Of a DNA stretch of 64,000 bases, positions 40,949-49,662 are shown piece by piece. The stretch spans positions 1 through 64,000 of the forward strand of contig JAGNKU010000006.1 of NCBI GenBank assembly GCA_017999985.1. The letters run 5' to 3'. This stretch comes from Phycisphaerae bacterium (GTDB taxonomy: Bacteria; Planctomycetota; Phycisphaerae; UBA1845; Fen-1342). The translations under genes and the position numbers were made by a program. Every line of letters starts with the position of its first letter. The stretch's first letter is position 1. Under the pieces are notes generated by a model. It was not told the DNA's origin, made no database searches, and was given only the letters and a program-made list of their open reading frames with translations.

Positions 40949-41670
40949 TGGTTCGGTGTGTTCGGATCCAGGTCCCAGTCTTCCGCGAGTTGCTCCTTGA
41001 GACCTGTCTGGCGCTCGGCATGCCCATCATTGTAGGCGTAGTTCGCCCCGCCGTAGTGCCGCTCATCGATGTACGCCTCGCCTTCGAGCCCGGCAATGTG
41101 CTCCTTGGGGATGTAGCTGATGAGCAGGTCGTTCGGGTCGGTCACCTGCGGATTGCCGTCCATGATCAGCGGCATCTTCGCCTTGATGTGATCGAGCGAG
41201 CCCTTCAGCCAGCTCAACTCGTACACGCGGTAGTGCCCGGTGCTGTTGGCCATCGGCACCGCTTCCTTGCAGACCCACAGCTCGTAGCGCCCGTCGCGGT
41301 TCCGCTGGACGGGGAAGTCCTCGTTGTCCGCAAAGTCCTTGTCCTGGTACAGGTAGACGTACAGCGCTTCGGCCCAGCCGTGCCGCGGCGAGTTCTCCGT
41401 GTCCGGCTTCACGTCGTAGACCATCGGCGGCAACTGAAAATGGTTGTCGCTGCTGTACGCCGTGAGCGCCTTCATAAACTCGGCCAGGCGTGTCAGGCAG
41501 ACCGTGGCCTTAGCCTGCTGACGTGCCCGGCTCAGCGAAGGCGTCAGGATCGAGATCAGGAGGGAGATGATCCCCACGACGACCAGCAGCTCGATGAGCG
41601 TGAAGCTACCCCGCACCGCGGAATGTCGCCGCCGGACGGAGGACTGCCTTCGCGGTGCAACGTGGCGCAT
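40945..41670 (-). CDS. Prepilin-type N-terminal (type II pseudopilin-like) exported protein
   Basis: 241 residues. The prepilin peptidase site and helix are RGSFTLIELLVVVGIISLLISILTP, preceded by a basic leader. The C-terminal part contains YGGANYAYNDGHAE, the H-x9-DG-type motif region of planctomycete prepilin-like proteins (DUF1559 relatives). These proteins are exported and probably assemble or bind at the cell surface. The ATG at 41670 has AAGG nine nt upstream. Overlap with the cysteine desulfurase gene means translational coupling of two unrelated functions. Confidence 0.85.
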   Translation of the reverse strand: MRHVAPRRQSSVRRRHSAVRGSFTLIELLVVVGIISLLISILTPSLSRARQQAKATVCLTRLAEFMKALTAYSSDNHFQLPPMVYDVKPDTENSPRHGWAEALYVYLYQDKDFADNEDFPVQRNRDGRYELWVCKEAVPMANSTGHYRVYELSWLKGSLDHIKAKMPLIMDGNPQVTDPNDLLISYIPKEHIAGLEGEAYIDERHYGGANYAYNDGHAERQTGLKEQLAEDWDLDPNTPNQ

Positions 41671-41728
41671 GCGTTCGACCTTGGGCGGCCACCCGGTCAA
41701 CGGGCAATACCCGGGCCCGCCGACATAG

Positions 41729-41735
41729 TATTATA
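41729..41735. promoter_or_regulatory. Bidirectional -10 element
   Basis: TATTAT (plus) overlaps TATAAT (minus) midway between the divergent prepilin-like and release-factor-like genes, about 60 and 75 nt from the two starts. Confidence 0.4.
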
Positions 41736-41810
41736 GGTGCGCGGGCAACCATGGTGCCACGGCGTAACGTGGATCGCCGAGGGAATCTGTGCCCGCCCCG
41801 CAGGACCGCA

Positions 41811-42365
41811 ATGACTCCGCCCGCACCGTCGCCGGACGTCCCCGATAATGACGCCGCGCACGAACTGCGCGCTCGGCTGGACTTTGATGATGCCCGATTG
41901 CTGGCCGAATGTGACATTCATCTGCATCGCGCCGGCGGCCCTGGCGGCCAGCATCGCAACAAGGTCTCGTCCGCGGTCCGGCTTGTGCATCGGCCGACCG
42001 GGTTTACCGTGACGGCGAGCGAACGGCGGTCGCAGCACGAAAACCGCGCGAACGCGCTGCATCGGCTGCGTGAGGCCATCGCCATCGGCGTGCGCAGCAC
42101 GGTGCCGGTGCAGGTTGTCTGGCCCGACAGCGTCAACATTCGTAATGGGCAGCTCAAGGTGGGCGCGCAGAATCCCGCGCTGTGCCACGTTCTGGCGCTC
42201 GCGCTCGATGCCCTGGCGGCGTATGGCGGCCAGGTTGGCAAAGCCGCCGCCCATCTCGGCGTGACCACGTCGAGCCTGACGCGTTTCCTCGCGGACCATC
42301 CGAAGGCGTGGGTGGAGGCGAACCGCATCCGGCAGCACGCGGGCCTGGCACCGCTCCGCGCGTAG
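41811..42365 (+). CDS. Release-factor-like protein with GGQ domain
   Basis: 184 residues. HRAGGPGGQHRNKVSSAVRLVHRPTG is the class I release factor GGQ loop, here within a domain otherwise like ArfB/YaeJ or RF-H. The C-terminal ~60 residues (DALAAYGGQVGKAAAHLGVTTSSLTRFLADHPKAW) are not the basic tail of ArfB and look like a helix-turn-helix. It would hydrolyse peptidyl-tRNA on stalled or damaged ribosomes; which subclass is uncertain. Annotated in other genomes as peptide chain release factor-like protein. Confidence 0.85.
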   Translation: MTPPAPSPDVPDNDAAHELRARLDFDDARLLAECDIHLHRAGGPGGQHRNKVSSAVRLVHRPTGFTVTASERRSQHENRANALHRLREAIAIGVRSTVPVQVVWPDSVNIRNGQLKVGAQNPALCHVLALALDALAAYGGQVGKAAAHLGVTTSSLTRFLADHPKAWVEANRIRQHAGLAPLRA

Positions 42366-42386
42366 CGGCCGGCCTGTTGCGGGTGG

Positions 42387-42468
42387 CACCGGCGTCTCGC
42401 CGGTGTGGGGAGAGCAAAGCTCCAGCTTTGCTCCTGACAGCCGCCGGTAGGGCGAAGTTCCGCTTCGC
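42387..42468. repeat. Three successive short hairpins after the release-factor-like gene
   Basis: CACCGGCG-TCT-CGCCGGTG (42387-42405), GAGCAAAGCT-CC-AGCTTTGCTC (42412-42433), and GCGAAG-TTCCG-CTTCGC (42452-42468). The first shares its stem with the repeat at 14457-14475. No T-run follows any of them. Confidence 0.75.
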
Positions 42469-42507
42469 ACGCCCACGGGCCCTCGCTCGCGCTTCGGGCT
42501 CGGATGC

Positions 42508-42587
42508 GGTTGGTACCCTTGCCCGGCCAGCTCCCGATAAGGCCGCGGTTCTGAGTCCGCCGGTCGAAGGGTACCAAGGGTACCAAC
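42508..42587. repeat. Inverted repeat GTTGGTACCCTTG / CAAGGGTACCAAC
   Basis: A 13-bp perfect inverted repeat (arms inside 42508-42521 and 42575-42587) with a 53-nt spacer, and a further partial copy GGTTGGTACTC just to the right. Confidence 0.65.
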
Positions 42588-42712
42588 TTCTTGTGGGGGC
42601 GGGTTGGTACTCTTCCTGAGCCGTCAGCCATCGGCCGTCGGCCGTCAGCCAGACCGGAAGCGACGAAGTCACGCAGGCACGAGGGGCGGGGATTGAGGGA
42701 ACGAGGGATCGA

Positions 42713-42745
42713 GGGAACAGGGAACAGGGAACAGGGAACAGAGAA
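42713..42745. repeat. Tandem GGGAACA heptamer repeat
   Basis: About four consecutive GGGAACA units, preceded by GAGGGAACGAGGGATC variants. A microsatellite-like array between genes; the related GATCCCT unit also occurs inside citF. Confidence 0.75.
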
Positions 42746-42912
42746 ACGCGCACACTGGGCAAGGATGGGCGCGCGGCTCGTGAGGGGCAAGATCCGCGTG
42801 GCGGTTTGGCGAGAACGTGTGGATTCTGGCGGGGATTGGCGGTGTGTGGTGCGATTTTGCGGTGCGCTCCGCCGTGAGCGTGTTCTGACGGCTCGTAAGA
42901 CCGGTCTGGCCT

Positions 42913-43818
42913 TCAATCCCCGTGTGGCCGAGTTGGGGGCGTTGCGCGTATGAGCCAGTTGTCGAGCATCTGCGTGTATTCCCAGTTGTGCTCGAAGCCG
43001 GCCGTGTTGTGACCGCCGGGAGTCTCGATGAACTGCTTCGGCTCGCAGGCCGCGTCGAAAAGACGTCGGGCATTCTCCAGCGGGATGAGTTCATCGTCCC
43101 GGCCGTGCAGGAATAGCTTGGGACATGGAATCCGGCCGACGCGGCGAACCGATTCGTAACGGTGCGTGCAGATCAGGCCCACGGGCAGGAGCGGGTACTC
43201 GCGCCGGCCGATGTCAACCATGCTCGTGAACGTGCATTCGACGACCAACGCCGCGGGCGTGTGCCGGGATGCCAGTTTGATCGCGACCGCGCCGCCGAGC
43301 GAACGGCCGATGATTACGATGCGCTCGGGCGGCTCGCGACGCGTCTCCACCAGGTAGCGCCAGGCCGCCTCGGCATCTGAGTAGAGCCCTGCCTCCGTTG
43401 GCTGGCCGGCGCTCCGGCCGTAGCCGCGGTAGTCCAGCGCCAGGACCGCGAAGCCGAGGCGATGCAGCGTCTGGAGTGTCGGCGTGATGTCGCCGAGATT
43501 GTCGGCATTGCCGTGGCAGAAGAGCACCGTGCCGCGCGGTGCGGCGTGCGGCAGGTACCAGGCGGCGAGCGCGACGCCGTCCGCAGCGTGGAGCGTCAAG
43601 TCCTCGAAATCGAGCTTGAGATCGGCGGGAGTCAGGTGATAGGTCGGCGCCGGCATGTAGATCAAGTACGGCTGGGCGAAGAAGATGCCGGCGCAAATCA
43701 GCACATACGTGCCGACGATGGCGGCCGCAACGATGCACAGCAGACGGCGTAGAGGACGCCGCCGGCGCGCGGGCGGCGGCGACATGCGAGAGTCGGGTGG
43801 GTTGGGGTCAGTGCTCAT
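42913..43818 (-). CDS. Membrane-anchored alpha/beta hydrolase (Bem46/ABHD-like)
   Basis: 301 residues. One N-terminal transmembrane helix (LLCIVAAAIVGTYVLICAGIFF) is followed by an alpha/beta hydrolase: GTVLFCHGNADNLGD (oxyanion), VIIGRSLGGAVAIKLA (nucleophile Ser in GRSLGG), LFLHGRDDELIPLENA (acid Asp) and ETPGGHNTAG (His). This is the serine aminopeptidase S33/Bem46 type of esterase or lipase. A start 11 codons later (MSPPPARRRR) is possible. Confidence 0.88.
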   Translation of the reverse strand: MSTDPNPPDSRMSPPPARRRRPLRRLLCIVAAAIVGTYVLICAGIFFAQPYLIYMPAPTYHLTPADLKLDFEDLTLHAADGVALAAWYLPHAAPRGTVLFCHGNADNLGDITPTLQTLHRLGFAVLALDYRGYGRSAGQPTEAGLYSDAEAAWRYLVETRREPPERIVIIGRSLGGAVAIKLASRHTPAALVVECTFTSMVDIGRREYPLLPVGLICTHRYESVRRVGRIPCPKLFLHGRDDELIPLENARRLFDAACEPKQFIETPGGHNTAGFEHNWEYTQMLDNWLIRATPPTRPHGD

Positions 43819-43935
43819 CAGGGCATTCTACCGCGACGCGAGTGCTATCGAGTTCGCGGACTTCATACACGCGTGCGGCATCTTGACGTTCGCTCACTGC
43901 CGTTCGTGGCTCCGAACCGCGCGGCGCGCGTATCC

Positions 43936-43953
43936 CACTGCTCAAGAGCAGTG
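43936..43953. repeat. CACTGCTC-AA-GAGCAGTG palindrome, copy 2
   Basis: Identical to 17359-17376, here followed by TTAC. It lies in the 43819-44086 gap, which has no gene and also contains CTTCGTCG and GCTGATC/GCTGACT tandem units. Confidence 0.8.
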
Positions 43954-44086
43954 TTACACGAGCTTCGTCGCTTCGTCGCTCCGTTGCTCCGTCACTTCCG
44001 TTCCGGCTGAAAGCTGATCGCTGACTGCTGACGGCCCGCAATCGCCCGTTGACGCCTTCGGCCATCCTGACTACGGTTCCGCCTGC

Positions 44087-45886
44087 ATGTCCACCAAACC
44101 TGGAATCGAAGACGCTGCGACCGCAGCCGCTCGTTGCCGGCGGCGCGCGGGCTGGTCCGTCACGCTGCTCCTCGCGGCGCTCGCCCTTGTCGCCTTCAGC
44201 CAGATCATCACACGCTCCGCGGCCCCTGGCGTCGCCGCTTCGCAGCCCATCGCGCCGGGCGCGTTCTACGGCGCGTGGGTGCTGACGCCCGCGATCGTCA
44301 CGATCGTGCTCGCCATCGTCCTGCGGCAGGTCGTGCCGGCCCTCGCGATCGGCATACTGCTCGGGGCGTTCATGCTGGTGCCGTTCCCGCCCGCCGGCAC
44401 GAGCTTCGGCACCGGCTTCGTGGCGGGCGTGCAACTCAGCCTCGAGCACTACCTCGTCGGCGCCCTCGCCGACCACGGGCACGTCAAGGTCATCGTGTTC
44501 ACGCTGCTGATCGCCGGCATGGTGGGCGTGATCGCAGCGAACGGCGGCACGGGCGCGGTCGTCAACGCCGTCGCGCGCTGGGGTTCCACCCGCCGCCGGG
44601 GCCAGGTCGTCACGTGGTTTGCCGGCCTGATCGTGTTCTTCGACGATTACGCGAACGCGATGATCATCGGGCCGGCGATGCGGCCGGTCTGCGACCGGCT
44701 GCGCATCAGCCGGGCGAAGCTCGCGTACATCGTGGACTCGACCGCGGCCCCGGTGTCGTCGCTCGCCGTGATCAGCACGTGGATCGGCTACGAGATTGGC
44801 TGCATCCAGGCGGGGCTCGACCAGCTTGCGGCGCGGCCGGACTTCCTGGCCGACGTCGGCGGTTACCAGGCCTTCATTACGAGCCTGCCGTTTCGGTTTT
44901 ACCCGATTCTGGCGCTGGTGCTGGTGCTGCTGATCGGGCTGTTGGACCGTGACTTCGGACCGATGCTGCGCGCGGAGCGCGAGGCGCTGCGCACATCGCC
45001 CATGGAACCAAGTGCCGCGGATGGCGTTGTCATCGGCCGCGCCTGGTGGGCGATTTTCCCGGTGGTGGTGCTCGTGGTGCTGACGCTGGTACTGCTCGTG
45101 CTGCCGGGGTGGCGAGCCGTCGACTGGGGCATGTTCCAGCCGCCACCGGGCATGGGCTACGCGCTCGGCGCGGTGCACGCGGTCATCGGCCAGGCCGACG
45201 CATTCAACCCGATCCTCTACGCGGGAGCGGCGGCCCTGCTGAGCGCAGTGGTGATCTCGCTGGCGACCGGGGCGCTCACGCTGCCGCAGACGATCGACAG
45301 CGCCACGGAGGCGATGTCGCGGCTGGTGCCGACGCTGATCGTGCTGGTCCTGGCGTGGACGCTGTCGGCGACGATGAAGGACCTGCAGCTCGCGGAGGTT
45401 GCCGTCGGGTTGCTGCGGTCCGCAGGCTTCGATGATCCGTTTCGGCTGCGCGCGCTGCCGGTGTGCATCTTTGCGGCGGCGTGCGTGGTGTCGTTCGCCA
45501 CCGGCACGTCGTGGGGGACGATGGGCATTCTGTGCCCGGCGACGGTGACGATCGCGGCCGGGCTGGTGCCGGTCCTGTCGCCGGCGGAGGCCCAGCACGT
45601 GTTCTACGCGTCGGTGGGCGCGGTGCTGGCGGGCGCGGTGTTCGGCGATCACTGCTCGCCGATCAGCGACACGACGGTGCTTTCATCGCTGGCGACCGGC
45701 TGCACGCTGGAGAGCCACGTGTGGACGCAGATGCCGTACGCGGTCGTCGTGGCGGCGGTGTCGATGCTGTGCGGCGACGTGTTCGTGCGCTACACGGACC
45801 TCCCGCCGTGGGGCGGATTGCTGCTGGGCGCGGTGCTGCTGCTGGTCATCGTCCGGGTCTTCGGCCGTCAGCCGACGACGAGCTAA
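44087..45886 (+). CDS. NhaC-family Na+/H+ antiporter
   Basis: 599 residues with about 11-12 hydrophobic helices. Typical NhaC-type signatures are HVKVIVFTLLIAGMVGVIAANGG, VFFDDYANAMIIGPAMRPVCD, STAAPVSSLAVISTWIGYEIG, FATGTSWGTMGILCPATVTI and VFGDHCSPISDTTVLSSLATGC (paired Asp/His in the transport path). It exchanges sodium or organic ions for protons across the cytoplasmic membrane. No clear ribosome-binding site precedes the ATG at 44087. Confidence 0.92.
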   Translation: MSTKPGIEDAATAAARCRRRAGWSVTLLLAALALVAFSQIITRSAAPGVAASQPIAPGAFYGAWVLTPAIVTIVLAIVLRQVVPALAIGILLGAFMLVPFPPAGTSFGTGFVAGVQLSLEHYLVGALADHGHVKVIVFTLLIAGMVGVIAANGGTGAVVNAVARWGSTRRRGQVVTWFAGLIVFFDDYANAMIIGPAMRPVCDRLRISRAKLAYIVDSTAAPVSSLAVISTWIGYEIGCIQAGLDQLAARPDFLADVGGYQAFITSLPFRFYPILALVLVLLIGLLDRDFGPMLRAEREALRTSPMEPSAADGVVIGRAWWAIFPVVVLVVLTLVLLVLPGWRAVDWGMFQPPPGMGYALGAVHAVIGQADAFNPILYAGAAALLSAVVISLATGALTLPQTIDSATEAMSRLVPTLIVLVLAWTLSATMKDLQLAEVAVGLLRSAGFDDPFRLRALPVCIFAAACVVSFATGTSWGTMGILCPATVTIAAGLVPVLSPAEAQHVFYASVGAVLAGAVFGDHCSPISDTTVLSSLATGCTLESHVWTQMPYAVVVAAVSMLCGDVFVRYTDLPPWGGLLLGAVLLLVIVRVFGRQPTTS

Positions 45887-45963
45887 CTCAGGTGGTATGC
45901 AATGCCCCGCCACGGCCCGCGCTTCCCACGGGCCGGCTGCGCCAGACCGTGCCACGGCGACGA

Positions 45964-45981
45964 CGCTGCTCAAGAACGGTG
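45964..45981. repeat. Degenerate copy of the CACTGCTC palindrome, copy 3
   Basis: CGCTGCTCAAGAACGGTG matches the palindrome at 17359 and 43936 with four changes. About 27 nt to its left GGCTGCGCCAGACCGTGCCAC is another unit, also found near 55010-55031. The gap 45887-46051 holds no gene. Confidence 0.65.
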
Positions 45982-46051
45982 GCACACTCCGGCTGATCGC
46001 TGAGTGCTGACCGCTGACCGCTCAGATGGTGGGCCGTGCCCACCCGACGGC

Positions 46052-47707
46052 CTATAGCTGATTCAGGCGCTGTGGGCCGGCCTTGATGACCTCCTCCGCA
46101 CAGCCGGAAGAGAACAGCTTGAAGTTCTCGATGAAACGCGCCGCGAGGGCGTCGTACTTCTTCCAGTACTCGTCCTTGTTGCCCCACGTGCTGCTCGGGT
46201 CGAGCACGTCCTGCGGCACGTCCGGGCACGCGGTCGGCACGTCGAAGCCGAACAGCTTGTCCTTGCGGTACTCCACCTTCTGGAGCTGGCCGTCGAGGGC
46301 CGCGTTCAGCAGGTTCCGCGTGTGGCGAATGCTGATGCGCTTGCCGACGCCGAACGAGCCGCCGGTCCAGCCGGTGTTCACCAGCCAGCAGGTGACGCCG
46401 TGCTTGGCCATCTTCTGTTTCAGCAACTCGGCGTAGACCGACGGGTGGTGGACCATGAAAGGCGCGCCGAAACACGTGCTGAACGTGATCTGCGGCTCGA
46501 TGCCGAGGCCGATCTCGGTGCCGGCGATCTTCGACGTGTAGCCGCTAATGAAGTGGTACATGGCCTGCGCCGGATTGAGCCGCGCGATCGGCGGCAGGAC
46601 GCCGGATGCGTCGCACGTCAGGAAGATCACGTTTTTCGGGTGCGTGCGGGTCATCTTCTCCGGGACGACGTTGGGGATGAACTCGAGCGGATACGAGCAG
46701 CGCGTGTTCTCGGTGAGGCGGTCGTCGTTGAGGTCGATCTTGCGGGTGGTCGGATCATAGACCACGTTCTCGAGGATCGTGCCGAAGCGATGCGTGCAGG
46801 CGTAGATCTGCGGCTCATGCTCGGCGGACAGGCGGATCACCTTCGCGTAGCAGCCGCCCTCGAAATTGAACACGCCGTCGTCGCTCCAGCCGTGCTCGTC
46901 GTCGCCGATCAGCTTGCGCTTGGGGTCGGCCGACAGCGTCGTCTTACCCGTGCCGGACAGGCCGAAGAATAGGGCGGCGTCGCCGGCGGCGCCGACGTTG
47001 GCCGAGCAGTGCATCGCCAGCACGCCGTCGTTGGGCAACAGGAAGTTCATGATGGTGAAGACGCTCTTCTTGATCTCACCGCCGTACGAGCTGTTGGCGA
47101 TGATGGCCAGGCGCTGGCCGTAGTTGAGCAGGATGGCCGTCTCGCTGCGCGTGCCGTCGATGCGCGGATCGCACTTGAAGCCGGTCAGCGCGACGACCGT
47201 GAAGTCCGGCACGAAGCGCTTGGCCTCGTCCTGCGTCTGCACCGGGATGAACATGTTGCGCGCGAAGGCGCTGTGCCAGGCCTTCTCGGTGATCACGCGA
47301 ATGGGCAGGCGGTAGTTCGGGTCGGCGCCGGCGTAGCAGTCCTGGACGTAGAGCTCCTCGCCGATGAGGTAGGACTGCATGCGGGCGATGAGGCTGTTGA
47401 ACTTCTCGGCGCTGAACGGCCGGTTGTACTCGCCCCACCAGATCTTGTCCTGGGTGGATTCTTCCTGAACGATGAACTTGTCGGCGGCGGCGCGGGCGGT
47501 GTGCTGGCCAGTGGCGACGACAAACGCTCCGCCGGCCGCCAGGTGCCCTTCGTTGCGGAAGATGGCCTCTTCGTAGAGCGCCTCGCTGGGGAGGTTCCAG
47601 AAGACGCGGTCGAGGTACTGGAGCCCCAGGTTGTGCAGCTTATGGTCGCTGGCCCAATCGCCGGCCTGCCTAGTCGCGGGGGTGTCGAACTCGAGGTACT
47701 TCGGCAT
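46052..47707 (-). CDS. pckA: Phosphoenolpyruvate carboxykinase (ATP)
   Basis: 551 residues, normal length. The ATP-type P-loop is GLSGTGKTTLS (249-259), with DDEHGWSDDGVFNFEGGCYAKV just after it (the kinase-2 metal site) and NSSYGGEIKKSVF and the TGWTGG substrate loop elsewhere. It makes PEP from oxaloacetate. The start at 47707 (MPKYLEFD) has CGGAG at 8 nt. It follows the ORF6N gene by 25 nt on the same strand. Confidence 0.95.
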   Translation of the reverse strand: MPKYLEFDTPATRQAGDWASDHKLHNLGLQYLDRVFWNLPSEALYEEAIFRNEGHLAAGGAFVVATGQHTARAAADKFIVQEESTQDKIWWGEYNRPFSAEKFNSLIARMQSYLIGEELYVQDCYAGADPNYRLPIRVITEKAWHSAFARNMFIPVQTQDEAKRFVPDFTVVALTGFKCDPRIDGTRSETAILLNYGQRLAIIANSSYGGEIKKSVFTIMNFLLPNDGVLAMHCSANVGAAGDAALFFGLSGTGKTTLSADPKRKLIGDDEHGWSDDGVFNFEGGCYAKVIRLSAEHEPQIYACTHRFGTILENVVYDPTTRKIDLNDDRLTENTRCSYPLEFIPNVVPEKMTRTHPKNVIFLTCDASGVLPPIARLNPAQAMYHFISGYTSKIAGTEIGLGIEPQITFSTCFGAPFMVHHPSVYAELLKQKMAKHGVTCWLVNTGWTGGSFGVGKRISIRHTRNLLNAALDGQLQKVEYRKDKLFGFDVPTACPDVPQDVLDPSSTWGNKDEYWKKYDALAARFIENFKLFSSGCAEEVIKAGPQRLNQL

Positions 47708-47732
47708 GTGCGTGCTCCGAAAAAACGCTCCG

Positions 47733-48350
47733 CTATCCGCCGACAAACCCGATCCGGCCTTTCCGCGGCGGGGGCGGCGGGTTCATCAGCTCGTCGAGAA
47801 GGTCGTAAAGGCGGCGAATGTGCTGCTCGTGCGCATCAGTCCGGTCGGCGAACTCGCGTTCGAGGGCTTCGATCCGGCGGGCCAGCTCGCGATGCTCGGC
47901 GAGGATGTGCCGCAGTCGGACGAACGCCCGGACGACGAGCACACTGACCTGGACGGCGCGTGGTGACTTCAGCACAGTGGCAGCCATGAGGGCGCCGTGC
48001 TCGGTGAAGGCGTAGGGGCGGTACTTCGAATGCTTGCCGCGCAGCGAACCCTCTGGATCGTCCCTCTGGGCGAGAGGCCCGATAACGTCTAAGGTCGCAT
48101 TTTGCGACCTTAAAGACTCGGCCTCGTCCGCCGTGAGTTGGAACACGAAGTCGGCCGGGAAACGCTCCGGGTTGCGTTTGACCTGCTCGTTCAGCCGCTT
48201 GGTCGAGACTTCATAGAACGCCGCGAGCGCAGCGTCCAGCATGACACGTTGGCCGCGTATGACGAAGATCGATTGCTCGATGCGCGTCAGCGGAACCAGG
48301 TCAGCGTTGTCCTTCAGGGCGGTCTGAGCTGGCTGTGTGCGCTTTGCCAT
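47733..48350 (-). CDS. ORF6N-domain (KilA-N-type) protein
   Basis: 205 residues. ORF6N domain: ADLVPLTRIEQSIFVIRGQRVMLDAALAAFYEVSTKRLNEQV, then RNPERFPADFVFQLT, SLRSQNATL and KYRPYAFTEHGALMAA. A helical C-terminal region and a Pro-rich end follow. The domain binds DNA and is common in phages and mobile elements, but many bacterial chromosomes carry solitary copies. The LRSQNATL codons lie in a perfect DNA palindrome (48090-48112). Confidence 0.85.
   Translation of the reverse strand: MAKRTQPAQTALKDNADLVPLTRIEQSIFVIRGQRVMLDAALAAFYEVSTKRLNEQVKRNPERFPADFVFQLTADEAESLRSQNATLDVIGPLAQRDDPEGSLRGKHSKYRPYAFTEHGALMAATVLKSPRAVQVSVLVVRAFVRLRHILAEHRELARRIEALEREFADRTDAHEQHIRRLYDLLDELMNPPPPPRKGRIGFVGG
48090..48112. 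repeat. Palindrome inside the ORF6N coding region
   Basis: Arms TAAGGTCGCA (48090-48099) and TGCGACCTTA (48103-48112) with a TTT centre, within the codons for SLRSQNATL of the ORF6N domain. GTCT and AGAC flank the arms and extend the symmetry imperfectly. Confidence 0.75.
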
Positions 48351-48447
48351 CGGCGTCGCTCGCGCTGCTCCGTCAGTGTCTCAAGCCCGCGTGGGCCGCC
48401 GCCAGCCCCAGTCTGGCTGGAGGCTAACGGCTGCAAGCGAATGGCCT

Positions 48448-49662
48448 CTACCAGTCGCGAATCAGCTTCCGCGTCCCGATGTACAACTCGTTCGGCGCAT
48501 TCGGGTCGAGGACCCACTTCATGCGCTCGATGCCCTCGGTGATGTCCTTGATCGTGCCGCAGTAGCTGATGCGCAGGTAGCCGTCGAGGCCGAACTCGAT
48601 GCCCGGCATCACCAGCACGCGGACCTTGTCCAGCAGCAACTGCGCCAGCTTCTGCGAACTCTTGTTGTAGGCGCTGAAGTCCGCGAAGCAGTAGAAGGTG
48701 CCGTCGGGCTTGGGCACTTTCACGCCGTCGAACGTCTTCAGCCGGTCAACCAGCACGTTGCGGTTGTTCTCGAGCGTGAGGCGCAGGCTCTCGACGCTGG
48801 ACTGCACGCCGTTGAGCGCGCCGACGGCCGCCTGCTGGCACAGTGCGGACGGCCCGGACGTCTGGTGGCTCTGGATGTTGGTCATCACGCGGATGAGCTT
48901 CTTGTTCGCGACCGCCCAGCCGATGCGGAAGCCCGTCATCGCGTACTGCTTGGACACGCCGTTGACGACGATCAGCTTCGAGCTTTCGTCGAGCTTCTTC
49001 GCGTATTCGTAGCAGTTGATCGGCTTGCGGCCGTCGAAGATCAGCCGGTGGTAGATGTCATCCATGATGAGGTACAGGTCGCGCCGCTCGCAGAACTCGA
49101 CGATCTCGGCGATGAAGGAGGCAGGGTACATCGCACCGGTCGGGTTGTTCGGGCTGTTGATGATGACGGCGCGCGTGTACTGGCCGACCTTGGCCTCGAT
49201 GTCCTGGATGCGCGGATAGAAGGTCCCGTCCTCGGAGTAGACCGGCACGCCGACGCCGCCGCAAAGCTTGGCCATCTCAGGGTAGCTGACCCAATAGGGC
49301 GCCGGGTAGACGACCTCTTCCTGCGGGTTCAGGATCGCCTGGAGGGCGACCATGATCGACTGCTTCGCGCCGCCGGAGCAGATGATGTTCTCGGGCGCAA
49401 CCTGTCGACCGTAGTACTCCTCGGTGTAGCGGATGACCGCTTTCTTGAGGGCGGGGATGCCGTCGGCGGGGGTATAGCGGATCTCCCCGGAGTTAAGCAG
49501 GGCCGACGCCGTGACGAGCGCGTCCATGGGGGGCTTACTCTTGGGCTCGCCGCCGCCGAGATGAATGACCGGTTCACCCTTGGCGCGCAGGACGGCCGCC
49601 ATTTCGTTGAGTTTCAGCGTGGCGGATTCGCCGATGGATCGACCAATCTGGCTAATACTCAT
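48448..49662 (-). CDS. PLP aminotransferase, class I (aspartate aminotransferase-like)
   Basis: 404 residues. Fold-type I features: PVIHLGGGEPKSKPP, IRYTPADGIPALKKAV, ICSGGAKQSIMVALQAI, VIINSPNNPTGAMYP, DIYHRLIFDG, and the PLP lysine in VVNGVSKQYAMTGFRIGWAV. The ATG at 49662 has AGGA nine nt upstream; the frame is open further but the extra part is not protein-like. Probable role is aspartate or aromatic amino acid transamination; specificity is not visible. Confidence 0.92.
   Translation of the reverse strand: MSISQIGRSIGESATLKLNEMAAVLRAKGEPVIHLGGGEPKSKPPMDALVTASALLNSGEIRYTPADGIPALKKAVIRYTEEYYGRQVAPENIICSGGAKQSIMVALQAILNPQEEVVYPAPYWVSYPEMAKLCGGVGVPVYSEDGTFYPRIQDIEAKVGQYTRAVIINSPNNPTGAMYPASFIAEIVEFCERRDLYLIMDDIYHRLIFDGRKPINCYEYAKKLDESSKLIVVNGVSKQYAMTGFRIGWAVANKKLIRVMTNIQSHQTSGPSALCQQAAVGALNGVQSSVESLRLTLENNRNVLVDRLKTFDGVKVPKPDGTFYCFADFSAYNKSSQKLAQLLLDKVRVLVMPGIEFGLDGYLRISYCGTIKDITEGIERMKWVLDPNAPNELYIGTRKLIRDW

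Larger units (their letters stand above)
42366..42912. other. 547-bp repeat-rich gene-free stretch
   Basis: No gene is seen. It holds a row of hairpins (42387-42468), a far-spaced KpnI-type inverted repeat (42508-42521 with 42575-42587), Arg-poor GTCAGCC/GTCGGCC units near 42620-42650, and a tandem GGGAACA heptamer (42713-42745). Confidence 0.6.

Noticed and set aside
42387-42745. CRISPR array
   Set aside because: The repeats are of different sequence and spacing, with no regular repeat-spacer pattern; no cas gene is in the window.
43808-45652. 614-codon open frame opposite the NhaC antiporter
   Set aside because: Shadow frame dominated by Arg/His/Gln; the antiporter has all the family motifs.
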